Assembly: GCF_001514215.1 (NCBI RefSeq)
Contig: NZ_KQ948863.1
Coordinates: 133,316 to 197,315 of the forward strand
Length of the DNA: 64,000 nucleotides
Origin: Streptomyces bungoensis
Lineage (GTDB): Bacteria; Actinomycetota; Actinomycetes; Streptomycetales; Streptomycetaceae
Reading direction: 5' to 3'
Shown here: piece after piece, positions 35,331 to 43,313 of the stretch
Layout: each line of letters begins with the position of its first letter
How positions within the stretch are numbered: the first letter of the stretch is position 1
The notes under the pieces: model-generated
Databases searched by the model: none
What the model was told of the DNA's origin: nothing
What the model saw: the letters and a program-made list of their open reading frames with translations, nothing else
Program-made: the position numbers and the translations under genes

Positions 35331-36716
35331 TTAACGATTCTTTACGTCCCACAGACTGCGTACGACCCAGCCTTTGTTCACAAATTCGAAGCCGTATCGA
35401 TTCAAAAGATCTGTCGACGCCTCCGAAGTGAGAGGGTGACTCTCTTCACCCTTGCGAGCAATGGTGCCAGCAACACCCGCCCCATGATCACCAAAGCTCC
35501 ACCACATGGTGACATAGCGAGGATCTCTGACATGCTCGGCAATGGAATTATTCTCGTGAATGCGACCCTGGTAAGTGACATATTGGTCACCACCTTGGAC
35601 CGCCCATTCCGGTGCCCTCTTATGACTCTTCCAAGAGTATGACTGCGGCGATCCGAAGGCTCCCATACTCAGCCTGTCGACGCGAGCAATAGCAGCGCTC
35701 GCCCGAACCTGAAGCTGATCGAATGTCGTGTTCGTAGGGACTTCTACGATCCTGTCAGTTGTGAACGTCTGATGTGCAGCAAGGTAGTTTCCAAATACCG
35801 CCCAACTGCCGGCTTGCACCATTTGTAGGGGGTGGCTGACCTCACGGCGGGAAATCTGGTTCCCAGACTCCACATCACTACGCCACTGCGGAGTCGTTCG
35901 CTCCGCTGGGCTTACCTGTACAACGCGACCCATGATGTGGAACTCAGGAGCCAAAATGAAAAGACCAACGTCGCTGCGGTTCTCGAATCTGATGCTTACC
36001 GGAAGGGCGAATGCCGCTTTATTTCCTGCAAGGACAGGGTCGCCCATAGAAACGTCAAGTAGAGGGTTTGGATCGGTGTGGTAAGGCTGATACAGCTGCG
36101 TGTAGCCGAAGTTGGCCACGGCGATAGCCGCGGAAACGATCACTGCCGCGGCAACCCTTTTAGGAGCAGGGATAACGACTGACGTGCGGTAGATCCTCAC
36201 AGCTGACCATCCGCCCCCTACCGTGAGGGCGGCCCACAGCAGCGGATAGCCAACCGAATCCCCATCCTGCAACGTGACGACCAGCAGCATCAGATTCGCT
36301 ACAGCTGCAACGGCGCTCCCGAGCAATGCGCCCAACCCAGAGTGGGTAAAACTTCTGTAGACCCAATGGTCGATCGCAGCAATCGCACCCAGCAAGACAG
36401 TTGCCGATGCCAGAATCATGAGGGCGCCAGTGAAGCGCCAGGTGTACGCCAGCGCCCTACTGGCGTCTTCCACGCCGAAAAAACAGAGAAAACCTGACGT
36501 GACCAAAAGCACTGCGACGATCAGAAGTAACGATGAGACTGAACGTCCCCTGAGATTGGGAGTATGCGCCACGGATACACGAGCAGCGGATCTAGATCGT
36601 CTAGCCTTTCGCATGAGCAAGGCGTGCTTCGGTGACCGTGGTTGCAGACCAACGCGAGGTGTGCGATGCAGTGGCATAACAACACTTTCACCCATCGCGC
36701 CCCCGCTGTGACGCAC
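35331..36716 (-). CDS. Low-GC four-helix membrane protein of unknown function
   Basis: A 461-residue protein I do not recognise. Hydrophobic helices lie at about 61-81 (SSLLLIVAVLLVTSGFLCFF), 92-112, 126-150 and 184-202. The large C-terminal domain (220-461) should be outside or cytoplasmic and has mixed alpha/beta character (FALPVSIRFENRSDVGLFIL; VEVPTNTTFDQLQV). Base composition is clearly lower in G+C than neighbours (one sampled 60-base line is about 53%), with many A/T-ending codons, which suggests recent transfer. GTG 36716 has GAAGG six bases upstream; ATG 36695 is an alternative. A CGGAGG-TAA-CCTCCG dyad at about 36731-36745 lies just before it. Confidence 0.7.
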   Translation of the reverse strand: MRHSGGAMGESVVMPLHRTPRVGLQPRSPKHALLMRKARRSRSAARVSVAHTPNLRGRSVSSLLLIVAVLLVTSGFLCFFGVEDASRALAYTWRFTGALMILASATVLLGAIAAIDHWVYRSFTHSGLGALLGSAVAAVANLMLLVVTLQDGDSVGYPLLWAALTVGGGWSAVRIYRTSVVIPAPKRVAAAVIVSAAIAVANFGYTQLYQPYHTDPNPLLDVSMGDPVLAGNKAAFALPVSIRFENRSDVGLFILAPEFHIMGRVVQVSPAERTTPQWRSDVESGNQISRREVSHPLQMVQAGSWAVFGNYLAAHQTFTTDRIVEVPTNTTFDQLQVRASAAIARVDRLSMGAFGSPQSYSWKSHKRAPEWAVQGGDQYVTYQGRIHENNSIAEHVRDPRYVTMWWSFGDHGAGVAGTIARKGEESHPLTSEASTDLLNRYGFEFVNKGWVVRSLWDVKNR

Positions 36717-36798
36717 GACAGGCCTTCATGCGGAGGTAACCTCCGTGGACGCCGGGTGCTCGACGTCCCGCTCGCCGACCTCGTCCGCTGAAAGCGAA

Positions 36799-36829
36799 GG
36801 CCCGGCCGGCAGCGGTCACCGACCGGGCC
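36799..36829 (-). terminator. Hairpin terminator after the small peptide/methyltransferase operon
   Basis: GGCCCGGCCGG (36799-36809), a 9-base loop, and CCGACCGGGCC (36819-36829) form an 11-bp stem with one G:U pair. It lies 14 bases beyond the stop of the 42-residue frame at 36843 and before the low-GC gene, so it ends the upstream operon. Confidence 0.65.
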
Positions 36830-36842
36830 AGACCTCACACGC

Positions 36843-36971
36843 TCAGGTCTTCGGCTGGACGATGAACGCCTGCACCGGCCTGCTCTCCCGTGGGTCGCGC
36901 GACTCCGACTGCTGCCTGCGCTTCCACGCCGCCACCAGGTCCGCGTACGGCGGGTCGATCCACTCCACCAT
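36843..36971 (-). CDS. 42-aa peptide downstream of the methyltransferase
   Basis: ATG at 36971 has AGGAGA about 9 bases upstream, and it starts only 14 bases after the methyltransferase stop. The peptide begins MVEWIDPPYADLVAAWKRRQ and ends RPVQAFIVQPKT. It has no Cys and no signal peptide, and contains a charged middle. A hairpin terminator follows directly. The strong ribosome site and tight spacing support translation. It could be a small accessory or a peptide substrate of the methyltransferase; both are speculative. Confidence 0.5.
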   Translation of the reverse strand: MVEWIDPPYADLVAAWKRRQQSESRDPRESRPVQAFIVQPKT

Positions 36972-36985
36972 GTCAGGGGCTCTCC

Positions 36986-37654
36986 TCAACCGCGGGCTGA
37001 GACGATAAGTGTTCCGACCCTGCGCGGCCCGGGCGGCGCAGGCAGCAGCGCCGCCCGCGTGTCCACGAACCCCTGCTCGGCGAGCAGTTGCTCCCACATA
37101 CGCAGCTCGTAGTCCCAGCGTTTCACCACGAGCGGGTCCTCGTCCGGGCCGCGGGGGATGTACGAGGCCTGGCAGCCGTAGCAGCCCGCGACGGGCGGCC
37201 GCTGCGAGAAGACGAGCCGGCCGCCCGGCCGCAGCCGCTCACGGATGGCGGGCAGCAGCAGGTCGGGGTCGGTGAACCACAGCGCCCCGTACACCGAGTA
37301 CACCGCGTCGAACGTCTCGTCGGTCGACTGCAGGAAGGCCCGCGCCTCGGCCTGTCGCAGCTCCAGCCCGGCGAGGAGGCCCCAGCGGTTCCGGGCCGCG
37401 AGGAGCTGTGCGTGCGATAGGTCGATGCCGAGGGCGCGCATGCCTATGGCGGCCAGGTGTGCGGCGTTGCCGCCCTTACCACAGCCCAGGTCCAGGACTC
37501 GGCCGCCGGCCGTCGCATCGAGGAGTTCTGCGCCGGGGCCGTGGTCGGGGTACTGCGTCCAGTTGAACCAGGTGGTCTCGCCGTGGGCGTTCGTCTGGCG
37601 GCGCTCCGGTCGCTGCCGCGCGTAGGTGTCCCAGGCGATTGCCGTGTCGGTCAC
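36986..37654 (-). CDS. Class I SAM-dependent methyltransferase
   Basis: A 222-residue Rossmann-fold methyltransferase. Motif I is RVLDLGCGKGGNAAHLA (residues 52-68), followed by ALGIDLSHAQL with the ribose-binding Asp, and FDAVYSVYGALWFTDP (post-II/motif IV region), then LRPGGRLVFS. The N-terminal RQTNAHGETTWFNWTQYPDH cap is typical of small-molecule methyltransferases. GTG 37654 has GGAG 7 bases upstream; longer frames upstream overlap the next gene and are unlikely. It lies 77 bases after the GRDP-like gene and 14 bases before the 42-residue frame, all on the minus strand, suggesting an operon. The substrate is unknown. Confidence 0.88.
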   Translation of the reverse strand: MTDTAIAWDTYARQRPERRQTNAHGETTWFNWTQYPDHGPGAELLDATAGGRVLDLGCGKGGNAAHLAAIGMRALGIDLSHAQLLAARNRWGLLAGLELRQAEARAFLQSTDETFDAVYSVYGALWFTDPDLLLPAIRERLRPGGRLVFSQRPPVAGCYGCQASYIPRGPDEDPLVVKRWDYELRMWEQLLAEQGFVDTRAALLPAPPGPRRVGTLIVSARG

Positions 37655-37731
37655 TGCTGCTCCGCTCTGTGGGCCAGCCGCCCGGTCGTGAGACCGGACG
37701 GCTGGAGTGTCGTACGGATGGTGCGGAGGTG

Positions 37732-38193
37732 TCAGCCTTTGGGGCTGCCGGTGCATCCGGCGTGGCACTGGGTGCACTTGCCCGCGGCGGGCCACAGCTC
37801 CTCGTCGACCTGGAAGCCGGCGGCGCGGATCGCGGTGAGGGTCCGCTGCCGGGTGGCTTGCGGGCCTCCGGGCATCTCCTCGTCCTCGTCGGTGGGAAGG
37901 TGGTGGACGAAGCGGCCGATGACGCGCTGGCAGAACTCGGAGTACTCGGCGGTGTGCAGGATGAACGCGTGCCAGCCGTAGTCGACCAGCTCGCTCGGGG
38001 CGAGGGACTGCCCCGGCTGCCGGCCGGACGCGGCGATGAACGCGACGGCCTGGCCGACGATGCGGCGCGCGGTCGCCGTGTCCACGTCCGGGTGGTCGGT
38101 GGTGGCGCGGCGGGTGAGGCGGTGGGCCGCCTCGGGGCTGAGCAGGGTGAGCGCGTCGGTGACGCCTACGGGACGCTCTAACGTGACGGTCAC
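37732..38193 (-). CDS. GRDP-like protein with Cys-rich C-terminal tail
   Basis: A 153-residue protein of the glycine-rich-domain-protein-like group: LVDYGWHAFILHTAEYSEFC holds the family's WHxFILHT-YxxFC core, followed by RFVHHLPTDEDEE. The tail ends GKCTQCHAGCTGSPKG with CxxCxxxC, which could bind metal or be a modified peptide segment. GTG 38193 has GGGAGAG about 5 bases upstream. A possible 57-residue frame upstream overlaps its start by 4 bases. No catalytic residue is known for this family. The methyltransferase follows in the same operon. Confidence 0.75.
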   Translation of the reverse strand: MTVTLERPVGVTDALTLLSPEAAHRLTRRATTDHPDVDTATARRIVGQAVAFIAASGRQPGQSLAPSELVDYGWHAFILHTAEYSEFCQRVIGRFVHHLPTDEDEEMPGGPQATRQRTLTAIRAAGFQVDEELWPAAGKCTQCHAGCTGSPKG

Positions 38194-38363
38194 GTGACTC
38201 TCCCGTCGTGGACGGATGCCCTCTGGGCGGAGGGCCTGGTCCCGCTCGCCTCGCCGGAGTTTCTAGCGGAAAACGGGCGGGAGTTCGTGGTGGCGGCCGC
38301 ACAGCTTGGGCAGGCGTACACCTCGTTGTCGAGGACGTGGGCGCCGATGGCGCCTCGAGCCAT
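38190..38363 (-). CDS. Possible 57-aa Cys-containing peptide overlapping the GRDP-like gene
   Basis: ATG 38363 to TGA 38190. The stop overlaps the next start in the pattern GTGA, as in translational coupling. The peptide contains LDNEVYACPSCAAATTNSRP and is otherwise polar and Arg/Ser-rich at the end. No good ribosome site precedes the ATG. The opposite strand has a frame (GTG 38194) sharing the same third codon positions, so codon bias cannot decide which is real. Confidence 0.3.
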   Translation of the reverse strand: MARGAIGAHVLDNEVYACPSCAAATTNSRPFSARNSGEASGTRPSAQRASVHDGRVT

Positions 38364-38477
38364 GCCGGCGCTAGTGCCGCCAGAGCGGAGCAGGGTCGCG
38401 CCATACCAGCAGCAGGCCCATCCGGAGTACTGCGCACGGTTCAGCTCGGTTGCCGGGGGGTGGCTTTACGACGGTGT

Positions 38478-38600
38478 TCACCCCGCTTGCTCCTCGCCGA
38501 TCCGCGGCCCGAACGCCTCCGCGATCGCTGCGAGGAGCGCCTGTGGGTCGGTGAGCCAGCCGTCCTCCCCGTGGAAGATCCGCCAATGCGGCCCGGGTCC
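38478..38600 (-). pseudogene. C-terminal fragment of a hypothetical protein
   Basis: The reverse strand reads GPHWRIFHGEDGWLTDPQAL, then LAAIAEAFGPRIGEEQAG and a stop at 38478. It looks like the end of a small Streptomyces protein with a DP-ALLAAI helix. The upstream frame is not coherent, so only the tail survives. On the plus strand a similar orphan tail (YQQLIAEWAAAVRVGVVEAA) ends at 38782. Confidence 0.4.
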
Positions 38601-38788
38601 GTCTGTGCGCCGGGACGGTGGGACCCTGGTTCGGCGCGGCCCGCTGCCGCGGTGAACGACGACATCCGCAGGCTGATGTTGCCGCTGGCGGCCCCTTGAA
38701 GTCAGAGGACCGAGCCGTCTACCAGCAACTGATCGCGGAGTGGGCGGCCGCCGTGCGCGTCGGCGTCGTCGAGGCGGCATGACGAAGA

Positions 38789-38821
38789 GCCCCCGCCACC
38801 TGCCGGAGCAGGGGCGGGGGC
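38789..38821. terminator. Strong bidirectional hairpin
   Basis: GCCCCCGCC (38789-38797) pairs perfectly with GGCGGGGGC (38813-38821), and the interior CCTGC-CGGA-GCAGG adds five more pairs with one bulged A. It lies between the plus-strand tail ending at 38782 and the minus-strand 45-residue frame ending at 38835, so it may serve both directions. Confidence 0.7.
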
Positions 38822-38834
38822 GTTCGGTACGGCT

Positions 38835-38972
38835 TCACAGCGTTGGGGCGGGCGTGAGCCCAGCGTCCTTGGCGCTGGTCAGTGCCCGCCGGGCCAGTGC
38901 CACGCATCGCGGGGGCAGCCCGGACACGTCGCGGCCCGCGAGCAGCCCGTCGACAGCAGCGTGCGTCGACAT
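38835..38972 (-). CDS. Possible 45-aa protein
   Basis: ATG 38972, reading MSTHAAVDGLLAGRDVSGLP, with one Cys (PPRCVALARRAL), ending GLTPAPTL. It lies between two convincing hairpin terminators (39004-39032 and 38789-38821) on the same strand, which favours a real short gene. The ribosome site is weak (GGGCGGGG about 9 bases upstream). Confidence 0.35.
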   Translation of the reverse strand: MSTHAAVDGLLAGRDVSGLPPRCVALARRALTSAKDAGLTPAPTL

Positions 38973-39003
38973 GTGCCGCTGACCCCGCCCGTGGATACGG
39001 CAA

Positions 39004-39032
39004 AGGGCCGCACACCGTGTGTGTGCGGCCCT
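39004..39032 (-). terminator. Perfect 12-bp hairpin after the small secreted protein gene
   Basis: AGGGCCGCACAC (39004-39015), loop CGTGT, GTGTGCGGCCCT (39021-39032). All 12 pairs match. It lies 65 bases beyond the stop of the gene ending at 39097 and probably ends that transcript. Confidence 0.8.
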
Positions 39033-39096
39033 CGCGACGTCCGCGTGGCGTCGGGCACCAGGCCGGTCCGGCCAGTGCTCGGTAAGCCGTGGGCTG

Positions 39097-39408
39097 TCAG
39101 CAGTGCCCAACGCGTGTCTGGTTGGAGACCTGGGTGGCGATCATGTAGCCCGTCCCGTACACCGTGTTGACCTTGAACCAGCGATTCGTGCCGTTCCACC
39201 ACTGGTTGTCGGTCCAGCAGATCATGGTGACCGGGGTGAGCCGGGGCATCTCGAAGTAGATGCCCCCGGTGCTGGGCGAGTTGGACAGGCTGCACGTGGA
39301 GCTGTTGCAGTAGGACGGTCCGTAGGCCGATGCCGTGGGCGCTGCAGCCAGCAGCGTGGCGCCTCCCATCGCGCAAACGGCCAGGAATGACTGAAGCAGT
39401 CGTCTCAT
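39097..39408 (-). CDS. Small secreted SH3-like protein
   Basis: A 103-residue precursor with a Sec signal peptide (LLQSFLAVCAMGGATLLAAA, cleavage near TASA residue 28). The mature part of about 75 residues has four Cys (YCNSSTC, MICWTD, VGHC) and an SH3-like pattern (TPVTMICWTDNQWWNGTNRW, FKVNT, GYMIATQVSNQ). This is a common type of small exported actinobacterial protein, possibly cell-wall binding. The transcript ends at the hairpin 39004-39032. Confidence 0.75.
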   Translation of the reverse strand: MRRLLQSFLAVCAMGGATLLAAAPTASAYGPSYCNSSTCSLSNSPSTGGIYFEMPRLTPVTMICWTDNQWWNGTNRWFKVNTVYGTGYMIATQVSNQTRVGHC

Positions 39409-39600
39409 TCCTCTTTCGCCCTCCCCATTCTGTTGGAGCACGCCCGAGGGGCGCACCGAACACTGCGGACCGTACTGACGGAGCGTCCACCTTTGCGGCG
39501 GTTCACCGCTAATGACTCCTTGTGTTCGTTTCTGATCCGACGCCGTGCACGGCTGGAGGCTTGCCGCCGGCGTTCTCGCGATCATCCTGGGCAGCTCACG

Positions 39601-39652
39601 CCCGCCCTCCCGCCCACGGCAAAGGGCCCGCCCTCCCGCCCACGGCAAAGGG
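39601..39652 (+). repeat. Exact 26-bp tandem repeat, two copies
   Basis: The 26-base unit from 39601 (CCCGCCCTCCCGCCCACGGC then AAAGGG) is repeated exactly at 39627-39652, then the pattern decays. It lies in the 500-base gap 39409-39922, which holds no supported gene. Probably a slippage duplication. Confidence 0.75.
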
Positions 39653-39922
39653 CCGCGCTTCCCCCTCCGGGGCGCGGGCCCCTTCTGCCGCCTACGGCGC
39701 GAGCCATCGAGGACCCGGCTGCCCGACGTCAGCTCTCGCTCCCCGCCTGGACTTGGCGGGCTGGCGGGACGGGACGTCGTACTGGGCGCAGATGTTCCAG
39801 AGCGTGCCGATGCCAACTCGCGGGGCGGGGGACCGCTAGCCGGGCACGGGGGTGTCCGGTAGCGGTCGGCTAGGTGGGCGGCAGGAGGGATGAACGGCGC
39901 GCTCGTCAGCGCGGGACGCTTG

Positions 39923-40801
39923 CTACCCGAACTGCGCGCTGCCTCGCTCGACCGGGATCCACAGCTGCGAGTCGGTCTCCGCGCCGACGTTCACGGGCTG
40001 CGTCCGCAGAAGTTCCGGACCTGGCCGGCTCGTGTAAGGGTTCGAGGGGAACCACTGCGTGAACACGTCTCGCCAAAGGTCTTGCAGCCCGCTCGGATAC
40101 GGCCCGCGGTTGTCGAAGACAGCCCAGGTCCCGGCCGTCACGTCGAGGACGTCGAGCTCCTCAGCGGCTGCTTCGGGGCTGGCCGCCACGCCGACCCAGT
40201 AGTCCGCCTCGGCGCCCTCCTCGCGGCTGTCGGTCAGATACACCGCCGCCGACAAGACTCCCTCCGGCTCCCGGCCGGCCAGCTTCTTCATCCGGGCGAT
40301 CGCCTGCGCGTCCAGGCTCTCCACGTGCGCTGCGGCGACCGCGTTGACCCCCTCGTGCACGAGCGGAACCCGGGCCTTCCTGCCGAGGAACCGAAACGCC
40401 TCCTTCTCCACGATCCGATACCGCATGGCCGTACTGCCTTCGACCACGACACGGAAGGACATACGAGGCTGTGCCATGAGCACCGCACCCGTTCGCCGGG
40501 CCTCACCGGGCCCGATGCCGTGCACCGACCTGAACGCCCGGGCGAACGCCTCCCCCGAGCCGTACCCGTATCGCACCGCGATGTCGAGCAATGTCAGCTC
40601 CCCGGCCAGTACCTCGGCCCCGGCGAGTGTCATCCGCCGGCGCCGCACGTAGACGGGTAGCGGCATACCGGCGAGGGCGGAGAACAGCCGCCGCAGGTGG
40701 TATTCCGATACCGCGGCGATCCGGGCCACTTCGGCCATGTCGATCTCTTGGTCGAGGCGGGCCTCCAGGTGGTTCAGCGCCTGATTGAGCTGCTCCAGCA
40801 C
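39923..40801 (-). CDS. AraC-family regulator with GyrI-like effector domain
   Basis: A 292-residue regulator. Residues 1-105 are an AraC double HTH (ARIAAVSEYHLRRLFSALAG; DIAVRYGYGSGEAFARAFRS). Residues 125-290 are a GyrI-like/Rob-type small-molecule binding domain (RVVVEGSTAMRYRIVEKEAF; YWVGVAASPEAAAEELDVL; AGTWAVFDNRGPYPSGLQDL; WIPVE). GTG 40801 gives the normal start of the first helix; AAGGAAGG lies about 10 bases upstream. It is divergent to the beta-lactamase-like hydrolase gene at 41152, so it may control it in response to a hydrophobic ligand. No acidic residue typical of the effector pocket can be assigned with certainty. Confidence 0.9.
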   Translation of the reverse strand: MLEQLNQALNHLEARLDQEIDMAEVARIAAVSEYHLRRLFSALAGMPLPVYVRRRRMTLAGAEVLAGELTLLDIAVRYGYGSGEAFARAFRSVHGIGPGEARRTGAVLMAQPRMSFRVVVEGSTAMRYRIVEKEAFRFLGRKARVPLVHEGVNAVAAAHVESLDAQAIARMKKLAGREPEGVLSAAVYLTDSREEGAEADYWVGVAASPEAAAEELDVLDVTAGTWAVFDNRGPYPSGLQDLWRDVFTQWFPSNPYTSRPGPELLRTQPVNVGAETDSQLWIPVERGSAQFG

Positions 40802-41151
40802 GCGTCTGCGTCCTTCCTTCTTGCGTCTCCCCCATGCTCGGGGAAGGTCCACCCGGTCGACCCGCTCATAGCCAGCACCCGAGCCCGACTGGGACTCGTT
40901 CGCCGCCCGGCGCACCGGTCAGCGCTAGGGTCCCGGGCGTCGATGCGACTGTCGTGACACCCGCTCGACAGGTGATCTTGTGGGCCTTGGAGAAAACAGC
41001 TACCGGTACGGCCGGTCGACGGGCGGGGCGTACCGCGCGGCCGTCAGGGCGCCTTGCTGGAGTTGGAGGAGACTTGGCCGCCCTCCGCCCGACCGAACCG
41101 GTGCGGGAACTGTTGGGCAGGCGGCCCCGGGAGTATCTGAGGCTGACGCCC

Positions 41152-42267
41152 ATGACTGATATTAAGGGACTGTGCGAGCCTCGGTTCGTCGCAGTGCGTG
41201 AGGCCCTTGCAGCGTCGCTCGCCAAGCACGACGTGGGCGCCTCGGTGGCTGTCTACCTCGATGGCGAGCCGGTGGTCGACCTCTGGGGCGGGTACGTCGA
41301 TGCGAACCGTTCGGTCGGCTGGGAGCGCGACACCCTCACCGGGGTGAACTCCACGACCAAGAACATGACTGCCTTGTGCGCGCTGATCCTGGCCGATCGG
41401 GGCCAGCTCGATCTGTCCGCGCCGGTCGCCGCCTATTGGCCCGAATTCGCCGCGGCCGGCAAGCAGGACGTGCTGGTACGGCATGTGCTGTCGCACACCG
41501 CGGGGCTGCCGGACCTGTCCGGGCTGTCGGCGGTCGAGGATCTTTACGACTGGGAGAACGTGACGGCAGGGCTGGCCGGGCAGGCTCCCGAATGGGAGCC
41601 CGGGACGGCCGCCGGCTACCACGCGCTCACCTTCGGCTTCCTTGTGGGTGAGCTCGTCCGCCGGATCACCGGCCGCAGCCTTGGTGAGTTCTTCGCGCAG
41701 GAGGTGGCCAAGCCGCTGGGCGCGGACTTCCACATCGGGCTCTCTGCCGAGCACGACCACCGTGTCGCACCCCTCATCCCGCCTCCGTCACTGACCGACG
41801 AGTACGCCGCCAGCGCGCCGCCCGGACCGGACGGCACACGGCGGGAGAGCATCGGTGCCGCGATCCGGGTCAAGGACGCCAACTCGGCGGCCTGGCGCCG
41901 TGCGCACATCCCTGCGGTGAACGGATTCGGCAACGCTCGCTCTGTGGCCCTCGTCCAGTCAGTACTGGCAAACCGGGGAACGGCCGACGGTGTGCGGCTG
42001 CTGTCCCCCCAAGGGTGCGAGCCCGCCTGGCAGGAGGCGTACCGCGGTCAGGACCGCATCCTGGGCACACCGATGTGCTGGACGGCGGGCTTCGGCAAGT
42101 TCGGCAACACCTTCGGCTGGGGCGGCTGGGGCGGCTCACTGGTCGCAAGCGATCCCGGCGCACGTATGACGGTGGCCTACGTCATGAATCAGATGATCGA
42201 CCGGGACCGGCAGGAGGACAACCGCGGCCTGGAAATCGTCATGGCGGCTTACAGCGGACTGCGCTGA
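41152..42267 (+). CDS. Class C beta-lactamase-like serine hydrolase (EstB type)
   Basis: A 371-residue penicillin-binding-protein-fold hydrolase, family VIII esterase type. The catalytic motif SxxK is STTK in GVNSTTKNMTALCALI; the Tyr motif is YHA in GYHALTFGFLVGEL; the KTG-equivalent is GWGGWGGSLVAS. VLVRHVLSHTAGLPDL is the family's conserved HTSGLP-like segment. There is no signal peptide, so it is cytoplasmic and more probably an esterase than a beta-lactamase. A perfect 10-bp hairpin 24 bases after the stop is its terminator. Divergent AraC/GyrI gene upstream. Confidence 0.9.
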   Translation: MTDIKGLCEPRFVAVREALAASLAKHDVGASVAVYLDGEPVVDLWGGYVDANRSVGWERDTLTGVNSTTKNMTALCALILADRGQLDLSAPVAAYWPEFAAAGKQDVLVRHVLSHTAGLPDLSGLSAVEDLYDWENVTAGLAGQAPEWEPGTAAGYHALTFGFLVGELVRRITGRSLGEFFAQEVAKPLGADFHIGLSAEHDHRVAPLIPPPSLTDEYAASAPPGPDGTRRESIGAAIRVKDANSAAWRRAHIPAVNGFGNARSVALVQSVLANRGTADGVRLLSPQGCEPAWQEAYRGQDRILGTPMCWTAGFGKFGNTFGWGGWGGSLVASDPGARMTVAYVMNQMIDRDRQEDNRGLEIVMAAYSGLR

Positions 42268-42290
42268 CACGCAACAGGGGCACCCACGGC

Positions 42291-42322
42291 CCTCTGCCCG
42301 CCGCGACCGCATCGGGCAGAGG
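42291..42322 (+). terminator. Terminator hairpin after the EstB-type gene
   Basis: CCTCTGCCCG (42291-42300), 12-base loop, CGGGCAGAGG (42313-42322). All ten pairs match. Confidence 0.8.
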
Positions 42323-42425
42323 CCTTACCAGCAGAATCCGCGGATGAGGCCCACACTCTCGGCAAGCGGCCGAGGCCGGGCCACAGCACCGCCTGTTACT
42401 CGGCGGAGCCGCACGGGACCGATAC

Positions 42426-42704
42426 ATGGAGTGGGTCGGGCTTTACGGCACCGACGCGCACATGGTCATCCGCCTCATCGAGGAGGCCGACGGCATCGAG
42501 CGCGTGCGCGGCGCGGCCGAGCGCGGAGGCAGACGGCGCCCTGCAAAGCGGGCAGCCGCTGACCGTGCACTCCACCGCGATCCTGCTCGCCTTCGGCGCC
42601 GACCCCCGGCTGCGCGATCCAGCCGGGGACACCCCATGGACATGGCCGAGAAGTACGATCACCTGCCCGCGATCAAGCTGCTGACACAGCACCTCGCCCG
42701 GTAA
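42426..42704 (+). pseudogene. Ankyrin-repeat protein remnant
   Basis: The pieces are AHMVIRLIEEADGIERV, then in another frame HSTAILLAFGADPRLRDPAG, then in a third MDMAEKYDHLPAIKLLTQHL. The second and third together form one ankyrin repeat (LLxFGADPxxRDxxGxTPxDMA). At least two frameshifts and a missing N-terminus show decay. Confidence 0.6.
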
Positions 42705-42782
42705 CCCACGGGAGAGGGCGCCTGGAGCCCGATCTGCTGACCACCACTGAGCAGTGGGGGAGCTACTCGAAGCAGACGGTCG

Positions 42783-43313
42783 TCACCGCGGTGCGTCGGG
42801 CGGCTGCGGCGCGGGTGCGGGCGCTGTCGGTGGGGTGTGGATGCCGTAGTGGGCGGGATCGAGGCTGATCAGGTCGCGGTGCAGGCGGCGTATCCGCAGG
42901 GCCAGGTCGAGGTGAAGCCGGGGGCGTTTGTCGCGGACCTCGGCGACGGTGCGGGGGTTGATGTCCAGGCGCTTCGCGAGTGCGGTGGCGGGCCATCCGG
43001 CTCGTGCCAGGTCGGCCAGCAGCCAGGATGCCTCGGTGGAGTCGGTCAGGCCGGGGGCGTCGGGGTTGCGGCGGTGGGGGAGCGGGATGCCGAGGACGAC
43101 GTCGGCGGAGGCGCGGGCGATGTCCCGGGCCGCCGTCGGGCCGTGCGTGGGAGTGCGCAGCACGCGGCGGACCAGGGTCACGGACAGGCCGGCCCGGTCG
43201 GCGATGTCCTGCGCGGACATGCCCTGCCGACGCAGCCGCACCGCCCACCGCGCGGCCGGATGAGGCGGCTCGCGCCCGAACAGACCCCGCGAGCGGTCCT
43301 GCCACGGCACCAT
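42783..43313 (-). CDS. DNA-binding protein with two HTH motifs
   Basis: A 176-residue basic protein. The first HTH is MSAQDIADRAGLSVTLVRRV and the second is ARAGWPATALAKRLDINPRT then VAEVRDK. A Pro-rich C-terminus (PPTAPAPAPQPPDAPR) follows. The layout resembles replication or regulatory proteins of actinobacterial plasmids and integrative elements, but I cannot name a family. Start is ATG 43313. The neighbouring ankyrin remnant and noncoding DNA suggest a mobile-element background. Confidence 0.6.
   Translation of the reverse strand: MVPWQDRSRGLFGREPPHPAARWAVRLRRQGMSAQDIADRAGLSVTLVRRVLRTPTHGPTAARDIARASADVVLGIPLPHRRNPDAPGLTDSTEASWLLADLARAGWPATALAKRLDINPRTVAEVRDKRPRLHLDLALRIRRLHRDLISLDPAHYGIHTPPTAPAPAPQPPDAPR

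Noticed and set aside
37655..38437. N-terminal extension of the methyltransferase to 483 residues
   Set aside because: It overlaps the GRDP-like gene in another frame and is Pro/Arg/His-rich; GTG 37654 has GGAG upstream and gives the normal methyltransferase length.
41152..42267. EstB-type hydrolase as a secreted beta-lactamase resistance gene
   Set aside because: No signal peptide and a GWGG motif in place of KTG point to a cytoplasmic family VIII esterase.
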